64,000 bases of DNA from Geobacter sp. DSM 9736 (GCF_900187405.1 NZ_LT896716.1:930001-994000); one strand, 5' to 3'. Positions 1 to 7,660 are shown, counted from the stretch's first letter. Notes: generated from the sequence alone by a model not told the origin. Numbers and translations: made by a program.

Positions 1-156
1 CCCTTCGCTCACAAGAAGCAGGGTCAGCAGTGTCCGCTGGTTTTTCAGTGCTACCGGGTCGATGCGCAGCACAAATACCTTCTCGTCGCTTGCATTGATA
101 CGGTAATGCTTGAGGAGTGCCGCCATAACATCCTTAATTATCTGAGATGACACCAT
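1..156 (-). CDS. Unknown ICE protein, N-terminal part only
   Basis: An open frame begins at an ATG (156) and runs off the left edge of the window, so only 52 codons are visible. The start MVSSQIIKDVM is preceded by a strong ribosome site (GAGGAGG) that lies inside the end of the upstream small membrane-protein gene. The start overlaps that gene's stop by 23 nt, which suggests translational coupling. The visible part is mixed helical with no signal peptide and no motif I recognise. It belongs to the leftward DNA-processing operon by position and orientation. Function unknown. Confidence 0.6.
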   Translation of the reverse strand, partial: MVSSQIIKDVMAALLKHYRINASDEKVFVLRIDPVALKNQRTLLTLLLVSEG

Positions 157-358
157 TCCATGCCTCCTCGCTCATTACCGGTGCCACGAACTTCGGCGCC
201 GTCAGGATCTCGGCCATGACCAAGCCGAAAGCAATGATTATCACCAGGGCAACCGCAGCTGCGATGGTAGCAATCAGTTCTCCAGTGTCGTCCGTGGCCT
301 TTACTGTTGAAGCAACAGGTGCTCTTTGATCTCTGAGTTGTTCGGTTTGCTGTCTCAT
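134..358 (-). CDS. Small single-pass membrane protein
   Basis: This 74-residue protein has one clear hydrophobic segment at about residues 25-48 and short polar ends. I start it at the ATG at 358 (MRQQTEQLRDQ) because it follows a GGAAAGGA ribosome site. A longer frame upstream would run through the structured leader and is unlikely to be translated. It sits between the Cas4-like nuclease gene and the partial gene at the window edge, in the same leftward operon. A second membrane peptide of similar size lies at 1558-1716, so this operon carries two tiny membrane proteins. No family is recognised. Confidence 0.6.
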   Translation of the reverse strand: MRQQTEQLRDQRAPVASTVKATDDTGELIATIAAAVALVIIIAFGLVMAEILTAPKFVAPVMSEEAWNGVISDN

Positions 359-449
359 AGTATTGTCCTTTCCGGGAGCGGATATACGTCTCCCGTGAAA
401 GGAGCAGTCCCCTTGTCGGGAGCGTATACGCCCCCTGTGGGGTGAGTTT
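359..449 (-). promoter_or_regulatory. Structured leader 1 (hairpin-rich 5' UTR)
   Basis: The whole gap between the nuclease stop and the small membrane-protein start is made of short GC hairpins. Read leftward, four units of the form CCC-loop-GGG follow each other, and the last includes the ribosome site. A perfect 10-bp palindrome GCGTATACGC lies at 422-431. The same architecture recurs before most genes of this operon. Role unknown; a translational or attenuation control element is the simplest reading. Confidence 0.6.
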
Positions 450-1469
450 TCAGGCCGCTTTGGCAAGCGGCGCCGGTGGCAGTTTTTTCACTTCCAGTTT
501 CGTGTAGGCAGCTTTTGTTTTCTTGCAGGCCTCGAACACGTCCGGATAATCTTTCTTCACTTTCTTCGAGTCGGCATATTCGGATGCGGCTACCGTGGTG
601 GTCGCCACCGCGATGCCGTCATCCGTGATCCCATGGAAGGACCTGCCGAAGAATGCAATCAGCTCGTTCTTCATCGGGTCCATCCGCTTTTCGAGGTCCT
701 TTTTCTGGCGGTCGAGGTTTTCATACTCGACAACCCGTTCAGTGATCTCCACCGGGACCTGCTCGTCCTTGTGGGATGAGCAACCGCCACGATAGGGACA
801 ATAGCCGCAAAGAATCCCCGGCATGGTTGCAGCCGGTATCCTCCCCGCCTTTGCCTCGACCAGCTCCAGCCCCTTCTCGACATAGAATTCGAAAAGGGTC
901 ATGTCCGGAGAAAAGGAGTTGAACTCCTGTTCCTCGCCGACGCTGAGGTCCGCGGCCAGAATGCTACCCCTGATTTCGACACCAGGGAATCCGACCGCCA
1001 TGAGTCCAAGCTGGATATGGAGCTGGCCGATCCAGTTGCCGTATGGTTCAACGGGTATCCCGTCGGTCGTCTTGCATTCGACGATATGGAGAGAGCCGTC
1101 TTTGTGCTTGATTGCAAAGTCGAGATGCGCGCCTATCGGGTGATCAGGATGCTCAAGAACAAGCTGGCGCGTGAAACAGGGCCCCGCGGCGGTCGGGAAT
1201 TCCTCCGGAGATACTTCCCGGAATCCCATTACTGAAAACCGCTCGGCCTGATCGATCTCGAATATGTGGCCCCTGCGTTTCTGGCGAAGCTCCCTGGCTG
1301 TCGGCCTTGTGGGTGTCGTCATCCTCAACGTCACCTTGCGGAAACAGCTGCAAATCTCAGAGGCGGTGGCCATCTGGTTGCGGGGGCGGGAAAAGTCGTC
1401 AAGGCTCCTGGTGTTGCTCTCTTCGAGCAGCAGAAGAGCCTGGGTGTTGAATGCTACGAGTTTACTCAT
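450..1469 (-). CDS. Cas4/RecB-like PD-(D/E)XK nuclease with likely Fe-S cluster
   Basis: The protein has 339 residues from the ATG at 1469 (MSKLVAFNTQ), chosen because it follows AAGGAG; the longer frame reads through leader 2. Nuclease motifs are visible: D117 in GAHLDF, E131 and K133 in ECK, and a Q149-xxx-Q153 motif. A Cas4-like cysteine set frames the domain: C41/C43 near the N terminus and C221, C224 and C230 in CGYCPYRGGC, which in Cas4 and AddB relatives bind a 4Fe-4S cluster. The C-terminal third is charged and probably a coiled coil. Next to a Sak4-like annealing ATPase and SSB, the likely role is the 5'-3' resecting exonuclease of a single-strand annealing system. It is not next to cas genes, so a CRISPR role is not supported. 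Confidence 0.75.
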   Translation of the reverse strand: MSKLVAFNTQALLLLEESNTRSLDDFSRPRNQMATASEICSCFRKVTLRMTTPTRPTARELRQKRRGHIFEIDQAERFSVMGFREVSPEEFPTAAGPCFTRQLVLEHPDHPIGAHLDFAIKHKDGSLHIVECKTTDGIPVEPYGNWIGQLHIQLGLMAVGFPGVEIRGSILAADLSVGEEQEFNSFSPDMTLFEFYVEKGLELVEAKAGRIPAATMPGILCGYCPYRGGCSSHKDEQVPVEITERVVEYENLDRQKKDLEKRMDPMKNELIAFFGRSFHGITDDGIAVATTTVAASEYADSKKVKKDYPDVFEACKKTKAAYTKLEVKKLPPAPLAKAA

Positions 1470-1557
1470 GGTCGTCTCCTTGTGGAATGTCCCGAAGGAG
1501 ACAAACGCCCCCTGGAGGGAGAGTTCGTCTCCTTGTCGGGGAATGGGTGATGGTTGT
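1470..1557 (-). promoter_or_regulatory. Structured leader 2 (hairpin-rich 5' UTR)
   Basis: This leader precedes the nuclease gene. Two 12-nt arms at 1495-1506 and 1523-1534 are complementary except for one position that forms a G-U pair in RNA. They enclose an inner CCC-loop-GGG hairpin. The ribosome site AAGGAGACGACC repeats the arm sequence AAGGAGACGAAC, so the downstream arm could pair with either copy. That offers a direct way to hide or expose the ribosome site. Confidence 0.65.
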
Positions 1558-1716
1558 CTATATGCAGGCGTAAGCGATGAATGCAGAGGCCAGAAGGGAT
1601 GTCCCAACCATGATCCCGGCGATGATGTTCTTGCACGAGATCTCGATGGATGCCTTCTCAGCTTTCACATAGGTTCTTTTGTTGGCGTATCTGATAGGAA
1701 CGGTTGCTGTTCTCAT
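1558..1716 (-). CDS. 52-residue membrane peptide
   Basis: A short frame from ATG 1716 (MRTATVPIRYAN) to TAG at 1558-1560 encodes 52 residues. A basic N-terminal half is followed by one hydrophobic segment ending in AYACI. The ribosome site AAAGGAG is well placed and the gene has its own structured leader, which argues that it is real despite its size. It lies between the methyltransferase-helicase gene and the nuclease gene. No family recognised; a membrane-anchored accessory or entry-exclusion peptide is possible but unsupported. Confidence 0.6.
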   Translation of the reverse strand: MRTATVPIRYANKRTYVKAEKASIEISCKNIIAGIMVGTSLLASAFIAYACI

Positions 1717-1810
1717 GGTGTGTCTCCTTTTAGGTTACCCTGAGAGGAGACACGTACCCCCTGGAAGGGAGACGTAATCTCCCCGTTGGGGTCGTTGAGT
1801 GTGGATAAGG
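1717..1810 (-). promoter_or_regulatory. Structured leader 3 (hairpin-rich 5' UTR)
   Basis: The gap between the methyltransferase-helicase stop and the 52-residue peptide start is again filled with CCC-loop-GGG hairpins. GGGAGA (1767-1772) and TCTCCC (1778-1783) form a compact stem. An alternative stem uses ACGTCTCCC with GGGGG-ACGT, so the element can be drawn in two mutually exclusive folds. Confidence 0.55.
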
Positions 1811-4800
1811 TTAAGCCCGCCTGCGCCTGTTGGGCCTCCCGGTAACGACGTAGGTGCCGAAAAGGGTTACTTCCAGCATCCCTTCGGTCAGGTACTCGTG
1901 GTACATGTCAGCCGGGATATGCCTTTCGACTTCGCGGCCATTTTCCAACATGATGACCTGAAAGGTTTCGGGAGCAGGGGAGGGTGATGGTTCGGGCTGC
2001 GGAAAAGGTATGACCTTGGCCGATGCCGGTGCGGGTGAAACAGCCTTGTTCTCGTCTCTCACTCTGGCGTTGTCGGAGCGGGTCATCTTCTTGAGCAGAG
2101 CGCTCGGGTCCTGGTAGTCGATGTTCCCTTCCTTGAGCGCCTTGGTGATGAGCGCGGAAAAAGACTGATTGCCGCTGGTGCATTCTGCGGGATCGATATC
2201 CGGTGTTTCCCCTTCCGCGAGCTTGGCGATCATTCTCTTTTCCAGGGTATAGGCCAACTGCGCCTCCTGGATTGGCGAAGAGGTGAGATACCAGTAACGG
2301 CAGGGACGGACTTCCCCATAGATCATTCTGTGTATGTCGGCGGTGTTGACGCGCCGGATTCTTCCTTCTCCCTGTTCGGCCATCCTGGTGTTGTCGGAAT
2401 AGTCGTACCAGCATAGGTTGTTGAACTGGGAAAGGTTGAGTCCGGTCGCCACCCGGTGATATGAGGCGATGACGATCTGGGCGGTGGTCTTTTCGAACCA
2501 CGCGACCAGGCGGTTTGGTGCAACCGAATCGGGGAGAACGTCGATGGATACGCCGGGGATGCTGGTGGCAATGATTCTTTCCAGCGGCCCGCGCATATCT
2601 ATCTTCTGCGTATTGCCGGTATATACCAGCAACCGCTCTCCCCAGTTCTCGACCATCCGGACGATATTGACCAGCTCGAGTTCCTTCTCGAGCAGTTCAT
2701 CGACCGGCCGTCTCGATAGCGTGCCGAGTAGTTCCCCACGCAGGCGGAGTTCGTCGTCAGCATGCCTGAAGGTGTCGGACACCCGCAGGAAAGCCGCCGT
2801 TCTGACGCTTGCGGAAGGCATCTTGTCCTCGATCGGCAGATCAGCGTCGTCGATTATCTTGTCTATTGTCCTCATGCAATCTTCGACTTCCGCATGAGGC
2901 GTGCATTTGATCATTTCCCGCTCGACCGGAGGGAGATCGTCGAAATCCTCCGAATCGACATTGATGAAGTTCGGCAAGGTATAGACCAGGGCGGCCGGTG
3001 AGATCCCCGCCGTGTCGTAGGTGGCAACCTTCTCCGACTCACGGTGGCGGTTTCTCTCATCGGTTTTCCTGACCTCCTTGAACGCGCCGTACTTTGCCTG
3101 GAAGTCGGTGGCGGATTTCATGTCCCATCCCGCTTCCCTCATCTGCACCGGGTTGATCCCCCAGAGCAGATTGTAGAGGCTCTTCGCCATGCCGTTTGTG
3201 ACGGTTGCGGTAAGACAGAGCACCTTTCTGGCGGAAGCCGCCAGGCGGATGAACGCGGCCCCCTGGTTACTCATCAGGTTGGCCGCGTTATGAGCCTCAT
3301 CGAATATGGCGAGGTCGAAGGGTATCCGCTTGAGAAAGCGGATGTACGGGAGCTGCTTGTTGTGTGATTTCACCTCAAGTGACGTGCCGTTCCGTTCGAT
3401 GTCGGCGATCCAGCGTTTGTAGCGCATGTAGGGCCGCTTGTTCTCCGGAATATAGGTGTAGAGGACATCTCCGCAGACGGGGCAGTGCTCCTTGCTTCCT
3501 CTGGAGATCCTCTTCACCTCGGCTGAGCAGTTGAGGCAGGCTTCTGTATATTTGATACCTTCCTTTGTTTTCACCCGGGTGGTGTGAGTTACGGGCACGA
3601 AGTCCGGGTGCATGCGCAGTCGGGTGTAGGCGATCAGGTAGAGCCCTTTCGGGCGGGTACGGGCAAGCTCCCGCAGCCGTTCCCAAGAGTCGATAACAAA
3701 GACATCGAAGCCCTCGTTCTCGTACTCCTTGACCATCTGGGAAACCAGGTGCGGTTCGGTCACCATGATCGACCTTTTCGCGCCGGTGATGTATTTCACC
3801 GCCTTCGCGATCCAGGTCTTGCCGGTGCCGGTGTTCGCCCGTATGCCTATTCCTTTCCTCCCGGAAGCATAGGCCTTCATGACGGCCTTCACCGCCTCCC
3901 GCTGGGGGGCCTTCAGGCCGATTTCCATCAGTTGGTCCGCCAGGTACTCTTCATCCCGGCCGATCTCGTGAAGGGGGTTGTAAAGGGTGGTGAGCTTCCT
4001 GAGGAGGATGGTGGACAGCTGTGAGTTGAGCTCGACATAGTCAAAACCCAGTTCACGTGCCGGCTTCACTTCGCCCGTCCTGTCCATGAGGAACGTTTCT
4101 ACGGTCGGTTTGTGAATGACGGTGGTCGTCTTCGTGCCGTCGCTGTAATCTTCGAAGGTCTCAGGCTTTTCGACGAGCATGTATTTGGCCAGGTAGAAGA
4201 CGCCGTTTATGGTGACGCTTTCGATCTGGGAGTTCATGGCGGCCAACTGGACCGCATGGGCCGTGCGGAGGGTGGAGGCAGGCTGAATGCTGGTGTCGTA
4301 GCTGGCAGGATATTCCTTGTCCAGCATCACTGTTATCGCCTTGTCCAGCCGCTCTTCGCATTCTCCATAGAAGCCGGAGAGGTCCCTGCTCTGGAGCATC
4401 GGCCTGGTCTTCGGCCTGCCGGCTTCGACCTCAATGTTTACGGTCGGGTTCTCGGCGTAGGTCAGGATCAGGTCCTTGTCTTTGTTGTCCAGGTTGTCGT
4501 AGTTGCGAAAGTAGGGGGAGCGGTAAGAAGTGGCTTCATTGCTGTCGCTCTTCCGCAGGAAGATAACTACCTGCCTGAATGCCGTGTACTCCTCCGATTT
4601 GTAGGCATACCGGTAGGTGAAGCTTCCGCGCAGGAATTCGATCATCTTCCCCTTGAGCTCGTATTCCGGAATGATCAGAACCATGACCCCACGTTTGGAA
4701 ACCATGGGGGCGGCCTTTTCGACCCAGGAGACGAGTTCTTTGCCGCTTCGGTTGTAAGGCGGATTGAGGAGAAGGATGTCGAAGGAACCGGTGTTGGTGG

Positions 4801-5146
4801 TGTCGAAAAATGATGAGTATATTTTGTGGTCGGTGCCACGGATCTTTTTGAAGCGATCCGCGTCCAGTTCCACGGCGAATGAGGCAACGGTTGTGTTCTT
4901 GGCGTTTGAGCTGCGGGCGGCCTGCTTTGCATGGCGGACCATGCCGGACAGGAATGCCCCTTCGCCGGCGCATGGATCGAAGAGTGTTACCATCTTCTCG
5001 TGAACGCTTTTCTGGTCCCAGCCGAAGCTGATCTTTACGACCTTCTTGACCAGATCCACGTCACGCGGGAAGGTGGGATAGAACCCCTTCGCCAGTTCGT
5101 TGCCTTTCACGCGGGAATGGTTGTTGACCCTGTCAATGAATTCCAT
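1811..5146 (-). CDS. N6-adenine methyltransferase / DEAH helicase fusion
   Basis: This very large protein (1111 residues) joins two enzymes. The N-terminal part is a gamma-type DNA methyltransferase: the AdoMet motif DPCAGEG at residues 57-63 and the catalytic NPPY at 128-131. The second part is an SF2 helicase: Walker A NTGTGKT near residue 440, DEAH near 615, an LTAT motif III and QGEGRIRR (motif VI) near 925. A four-cysteine zinc finger (CLNC...CPVC, about 538-560) is inserted between the helicase motifs. No nuclease motif is visible, so this is not a simple restriction enzyme. DarB of phage P1 is a known methyltransferase-helicase fusion with anti-restriction function and is one possible analogue. 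An alternative is a role in replicating or repairing the transferred strand. Family close to what is annotated as DUF6094, from memory. Confidence 0.8.
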   Translation of the reverse strand: MEFIDRVNNHSRVKGNELAKGFYPTFPRDVDLVKKVVKISFGWDQKSVHEKMVTLFDPCAGEGAFLSGMVRHAKQAARSSNAKNTTVASFAVELDADRFKKIRGTDHKIYSSFFDTTNTGSFDILLLNPPYNRSGKELVSWVEKAAPMVSKRGVMVLIIPEYELKGKMIEFLRGSFTYRYAYKSEEYTAFRQVVIFLRKSDSNEATSYRSPYFRNYDNLDNKDKDLILTYAENPTVNIEVEAGRPKTRPMLQSRDLSGFYGECEERLDKAITVMLDKEYPASYDTSIQPASTLRTAHAVQLAAMNSQIESVTINGVFYLAKYMLVEKPETFEDYSDGTKTTTVIHKPTVETFLMDRTGEVKPARELGFDYVELNSQLSTILLRKLTTLYNPLHEIGRDEEYLADQLMEIGLKAPQREAVKAVMKAYASGRKGIGIRANTGTGKTWIAKAVKYITGAKRSIMVTEPHLVSQMVKEYENEGFDVFVIDSWERLRELARTRPKGLYLIAYTRLRMHPDFVPVTHTTRVKTKEGIKYTEACLNCSAEVKRISRGSKEHCPVCGDVLYTYIPENKRPYMRYKRWIADIERNGTSLEVKSHNKQLPYIRFLKRIPFDLAIFDEAHNAANLMSNQGAAFIRLAASARKVLCLTATVTNGMAKSLYNLLWGINPVQMREAGWDMKSATDFQAKYGAFKEVRKTDERNRHRESEKVATYDTAGISPAALVYTLPNFINVDSEDFDDLPPVEREMIKCTPHAEVEDCMRTIDKIIDDADLPIEDKMPSASVRTAAFLRVSDTFRHADDELRLRGELLGTLSRRPVDELLEKELELVNIVRMVENWGERLLVYTGNTQKIDMRGPLERIIATSIPGVSIDVLPDSVAPNRLVAWFEKTTAQIVIASYHRVATGLNLSQFNNLCWYDYSDNTRMAEQGEGRIRRVNTADIHRMIYGEVRPCRYWYLTSSPIQEAQLAYTLEKRMIAKLAEGETPDIDPAECTSGNQSFSALITKALKEGNIDYQDPSALLKKMTRSDNARVRDENKAVSPAPASAKVIPFPQPEPSPSPAPETFQVIMLENGREVERHIPADMYHEYLTEGMLEVTLFGTYVVTGRPNRRRRA

Positions 5147-5244
5147 GTCTGCTCCTCGTGAAAGGGAGCAGGCGGAGAGAGGACTCCCCGGCCGGGGAGG
5201 TGGTGTGTTCCGCCTGCCCCGTGGGGTGGATGGTGATGCTTTGG
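5147..5244 (-). promoter_or_regulatory. Structured leader 4 (hairpin-rich 5' UTR)
   Basis: This leader precedes the methyltransferase-helicase gene. Perfect 9-nt arms GCAGGCGGA (5168-5176) and TCCGCCTGC (5209-5217) enclose a perfect 16-bp palindrome at 5184-5199 (CTCCCCGGCCGGGGAG). The layout, outer stem around an inner GC hairpin directly before the ribosome site, matches leaders 2, 6 and 7 although the sequences differ. Confidence 0.65.
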
Positions 5245-5787
5245 TTATCGCTGTTCCTGTTTTACCTCGACCGTAAGACTGGCTGTCGGCTTAGGGAAGG
5301 CGAACCCGCCGTGCTTGATGCGGTTTCTTACCTCCTCGGGAACATTGGCGATATACCGGTAGCACTTCTTGTTGCCGATCGCCGGGGAAAGTTCTTCTGC
5401 CATTTCAAACAGAGGCAGGTACCAGTCCCGGTGAACGAACTGTTGCTGGTCCAGGATCCGGGAGTAAATCCCGAGGCATTCCTCCCGGCTGTTCCCGACT
5501 ATGAGGCGACGCTTGCGGTCCGGAAGGATATACAGACCCGTGTAGCCGTTATCCATCTTGCCGATAAGGCTCACGTTGCCTCCTGCCGCTACGCGTTTAC
5601 TCTTTTTGTCGGGGAGTGTCAGAAGAGGAGCCTCCCTGTCGTAGAGGATCTGGGCGAACGCCCGTACCTCCTGGGAGGGTCCGAATGCCGACAACAGAAC
5701 GATGAGCCTGTCGTCATCCAGGATGAGGTTATTGCAGAAGATGGTTGCCGAGGCGCGCAGCCCCAGCAGGGAGATGGTTGGTTGCAT
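5245..5787 (-). CDS. Unknown ICE protein
   Basis: A 180-residue soluble protein with no signal peptide and no membrane segment. The start at 5787 (MQPTISLLGL) follows AAGGAGGA and lies 37 nt after the stop of the Sak4-like gene. It is the only gene of this operon without a long structured leader, so it is probably translated from the same unit as the Sak4-like gene. The middle is basic with several aromatic residues (YTGLYILPDRKRRLIVG), compatible with nucleic-acid binding, but this is only an impression. I do not recognise the family. Context suggests an accessory to annealing or replication of element DNA. Confidence 0.6.
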   Translation of the reverse strand: MQPTISLLGLRASATIFCNNLILDDDRLIVLLSAFGPSQEVRAFAQILYDREAPLLTLPDKKSKRVAAGGNVSLIGKMDNGYTGLYILPDRKRRLIVGNSREECLGIYSRILDQQQFVHRDWYLPLFEMAEELSPAIGNKKCYRYIANVPEEVRNRIKHGGFAFPKPTASLTVEVKQEQR

Positions 5788-5824
5788 CGTGGAATCCTCC
5801 TTCGGATGGGTCTGAACGAACTGC

Positions 5825-6928
5825 TCAGGCAGCCTGTTTGAAGACCCACGCCTTGTCGGAGGGATTCCACTTGAAGCCTTTCGCCTTCAGGAACTCCTTG
5901 GAAGAAGAATCCTGGTACGAAGGCTTGGCATGTACCTCGCCGGCTTCCTCGTTCAACTGGAAAGGAATGCGACGGGCAGCCAGTGCGGTGGTGATGTCGG
6001 TGACGTTAGATGATGTGCCCTCTTTTTTGGTTTTCGCTTCGAGGGCCTTTACTGCAGCGGCCATCCGTTCGGTGGGAATCTCTTCAAGTCTTTTGACTCC
6101 CATGAAACCGAGGAATTTCTTCCGGTCGGCTCCCACCTCGCTGATCTTCGCTTCCAGTTCCAGCACCTGATCGGGGCTGATGAACTGCAGTCCGGCAGGC
6201 TGGCCTTGTTCGGGTTTCGGGGCAGGTTGCTGCACGGGTTCTCCCGAGTCCAGCCATTCCCGGATCGATCTTCCGTGCTCCTCGGAGAGTTTTCCGAAGA
6301 AGCCGTCGAAGATCTCAGTCCGGTCCTTGCTGGAGGTGGCGATGTGCCGTTCCTGGTCGACATCGAACACGAGCGAAAACTCGTAGTCCATGCCTTCCCT
6401 TTGAACCGGCGCCATGCCTACTTTTTTCGGGACCTTCTTCCCTTTTTCATCCTCGACGAGGATGTACTCAGTCTTGCTGCGCATCGTGGCGATGATATGC
6501 ATCGGTGACTGCAGCATGGCATCGACCAGGGAGTTGTGCTTCGGAGTCGCCTCGCGCCATCCGGCAAACTTGTTTCCTTTGCCTTCGGCCTTGGCGTCCA
6601 CGAACTCCAGGATTCCACCGGTCCCTGCCCACGCATGGGAGAGGGAGTCGATGATGAGGAGGTCGTAGCCGAGTCTTTCCGCCTCCCTGATGCCGCCTAT
6701 GTACTTCTCCACGGTGAAGGGGGGCTTGATTACGTCAACATCATAGTCGCCCAGGTGAGCATACAGCGAGGCGCTTTCGTTTTCCGTATCTAGTAATGCG
6801 ATTCGTCCGCCCGGTCCGACGATCCCGAATGCCAGCTTGAGGGCTGACATCGTTTTGCCGGAACCTGCGGGGCCGCAGATGCCGATACGTGCTTTTGCTC
6901 TCTGTCTGACTGCTTTCTTGAATGCCAT
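5825..6928 (-). CDS. Sak4-like RecA-fold annealing ATPase
   Basis: The 367-residue protein has a P-loop ATPase core of RecA/RAD55 type near the N terminus: Walker A GPAGSGKT at residues 19-26, Walker B LLIID at about 90-94 and a sensor-like SLSHAW just after. Its length and layout fit phage Sak4 proteins, single-strand annealing ATPases that work with a cognate SSB. Here an ssb gene lies directly upstream and a Cas4-like exonuclease downstream, the classic trio of exonuclease, annealing protein and SSB. The C-terminal 60 residues (KPSYQDSSSKEFLKAKGFKW) look like a separate small domain also seen in phage relatives. Likely role: recombination of incoming element DNA or between related elements. 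Alternative: a DnaB-loader-like ATPase. Confidence 0.7.
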   Translation of the reverse strand: MAFKKAVRQRAKARIGICGPAGSGKTMSALKLAFGIVGPGGRIALLDTENESASLYAHLGDYDVDVIKPPFTVEKYIGGIREAERLGYDLLIIDSLSHAWAGTGGILEFVDAKAEGKGNKFAGWREATPKHNSLVDAMLQSPMHIIATMRSKTEYILVEDEKGKKVPKKVGMAPVQREGMDYEFSLVFDVDQERHIATSSKDRTEIFDGFFGKLSEEHGRSIREWLDSGEPVQQPAPKPEQGQPAGLQFISPDQVLELEAKISEVGADRKKFLGFMGVKRLEEIPTERMAAAVKALEAKTKKEGTSSNVTDITTALAARRIPFQLNEEAGEVHAKPSYQDSSSKEFLKAKGFKWNPSDKAWVFKQAA

Positions 6929-7041
6929 GGTCTATCTCCTTTCTGTCGGTGCTGCCCGGACAGAGGAGACGGACCACCCCGCAGGGGTTGGTGTCTCCCC
7001 TGTCGGGCACATTGTCTTTTGCGGTTACGAATGGTCAGGGC
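6929..7041 (-). promoter_or_regulatory. Structured leader 6 (hairpin-rich 5' UTR)
   Basis: Between ssb and the Sak4-like gene, long complementary arms at 6954-6970 (GCCCGGACAGAGGAGAC) and 6993-7008 (GTCTCCCCTGTCGGGC) close around an inner hairpin CCACCCC-gca-GGGGTTGG (6974-6991). It is the longest stem in the set, about 15 bp with one small bulge. The ribosome site AAAGGAG lies outside the stem, so the fold could act on transcription or RNA stability rather than by hiding the start. Confidence 0.65.
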
Positions 7042-7446
7042 TCAGAAGGGTATGTCGTCTCCCCCTGGCGAATGATAGAAGCTGTCCGGTTCTGGGTCGC
7101 CTTCGCGCCCTGAATCCTTCTTCGACAGCATCTGCATCTTTTCCCCGATGATCTCGGTGGTGAGACGGTCCTTTCCGTCCCTGTCCTGCCATTTTCTGGT
7201 CTGGAGCCTTCCTTCGAGGTACACCGTCCTTCCCTTTGCCAGGTATTCGCCGGCGATTTCCGCCAAGCGTCCCCAGAGGGTGACGTTGTGCCACTCGGTC
7301 CGCTCTTCCCAGTCTCCTCCTTTGTTCTTGAAGCGTTCCGATGTCGCCAGAGAAAAACTTGCGACCGCGGTTCCTGATGCCGTGTAACGGATCTCCGGGT
7401 CTTTTCCGAGGTTCCCTATGAGGAGAACCTTGTTCAGGCTGGCCAT
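7042..7446 (-). CDS. ssb: Single-stranded DNA-binding protein
   Basis: A 134-residue SSB with the OB-fold start [18 protein letters not shown], the family pattern [15 protein letters not shown] and the conserved acidic tail DDIPF that recruits partner proteins in bacterial SSBs. It binds single-stranded DNA in the cytoplasm. The ribosome site AAGGAGG precedes ATG 7446. It is the first clear gene of the leftward operon, upstream of the Sak4-like ATPase. Element-encoded SSBs are common on conjugative elements, where they protect the transferred strand; together with Sak4 they support annealing. The linker before the tail is short compared with housekeeping SSB (about 170-180 residues). Confidence 0.93.
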   Translation of the reverse strand: MASLNKVLLIGNLGKDPEIRYTASGTAVASFSLATSERFKNKGGDWEERTEWHNVTLWGRLAEIAGEYLAKGRTVYLEGRLQTRKWQDRDGKDRLTTEIIGEKMQMLSKKDSGREGDPEPDSFYHSPGGDDIPF

Positions 7447-7546
7447 AACTGCCTCCTTGTGTTGTTTTCCCGATACGGAAGACAGTTCACCGTCCCGTTA
7501 GGGAAGATGTCGTCTCCCTGATCGGGATGCGATGAGTTGTCCGCCG
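7447..7546 (-). promoter_or_regulatory. Structured leader 7 (ssb 5' UTR)
   Basis: The ssb leader has perfect outer arms TCCCGAT (7468-7474) and ATCGGGA (7521-7527). The stem extends inward with GGAAGACA against GGAGACGACA (two bulged bases). An inner hairpin TCCC-gtta-GGGA lies at 7493-7504. The ribosome site AAGGAGG lies just outside. The arrangement parallels leaders 2, 4 and 6. Confidence 0.65.
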
Positions 7547-7576
7547 CTTATAAGGCTTGTCGCGGGTTGAGTACAA
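7547..7576 (-). promoter_or_regulatory. Promoter candidate for ssb operon
   Basis: Reading leftward, TTGTAC (7576-7571) and TATAAG (7552-7547) are separated by 18 nt. The predicted start near 7540 would begin just before leader 7. The -35 overlaps the T tract of the upstream terminator. Confidence 0.4.
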
Positions 7577-7609
7577 AAAAACCCGTTCCGGCAGATGCCG
7601 AAACAGGTT
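7574..7609 (-). terminator. Leftward intrinsic terminator A
   Basis: On the minus strand the arms AACCTGTTTCGGCA and TGCCGGAACGGGTT form a strong stem followed by a run of seven T. It faces the ssb operon and would stop transcripts coming from the promoter candidate at 7912-7940. Confidence 0.75.
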
Positions 7610-7626
7610 CTATAATGTTCCGAGAA

Positions 7627-7660
7627 TAAAAAAGGCGCAGTCCCGATTCAGGACGCACCT
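7627..7660 (-). terminator. Leftward intrinsic terminator B
   Basis: On the minus strand GGTGCGTCC-tgaatc-GGACTGCGCC-like arms (one bulged base) are followed by a run of six T. It lies about 20 nt upstream of terminator A, giving two tandem stops in the same direction. Confidence 0.65.

Noticed and set aside
450-1469. A CRISPR-associated Cas4
   Set aside because: There are no cas genes or arrays nearby, and the context is annealing recombination.
359-7546. The repeated hairpins as a CRISPR array
   Set aside because: The units have no constant repeat, no uniform spacers and always end at a start codon.
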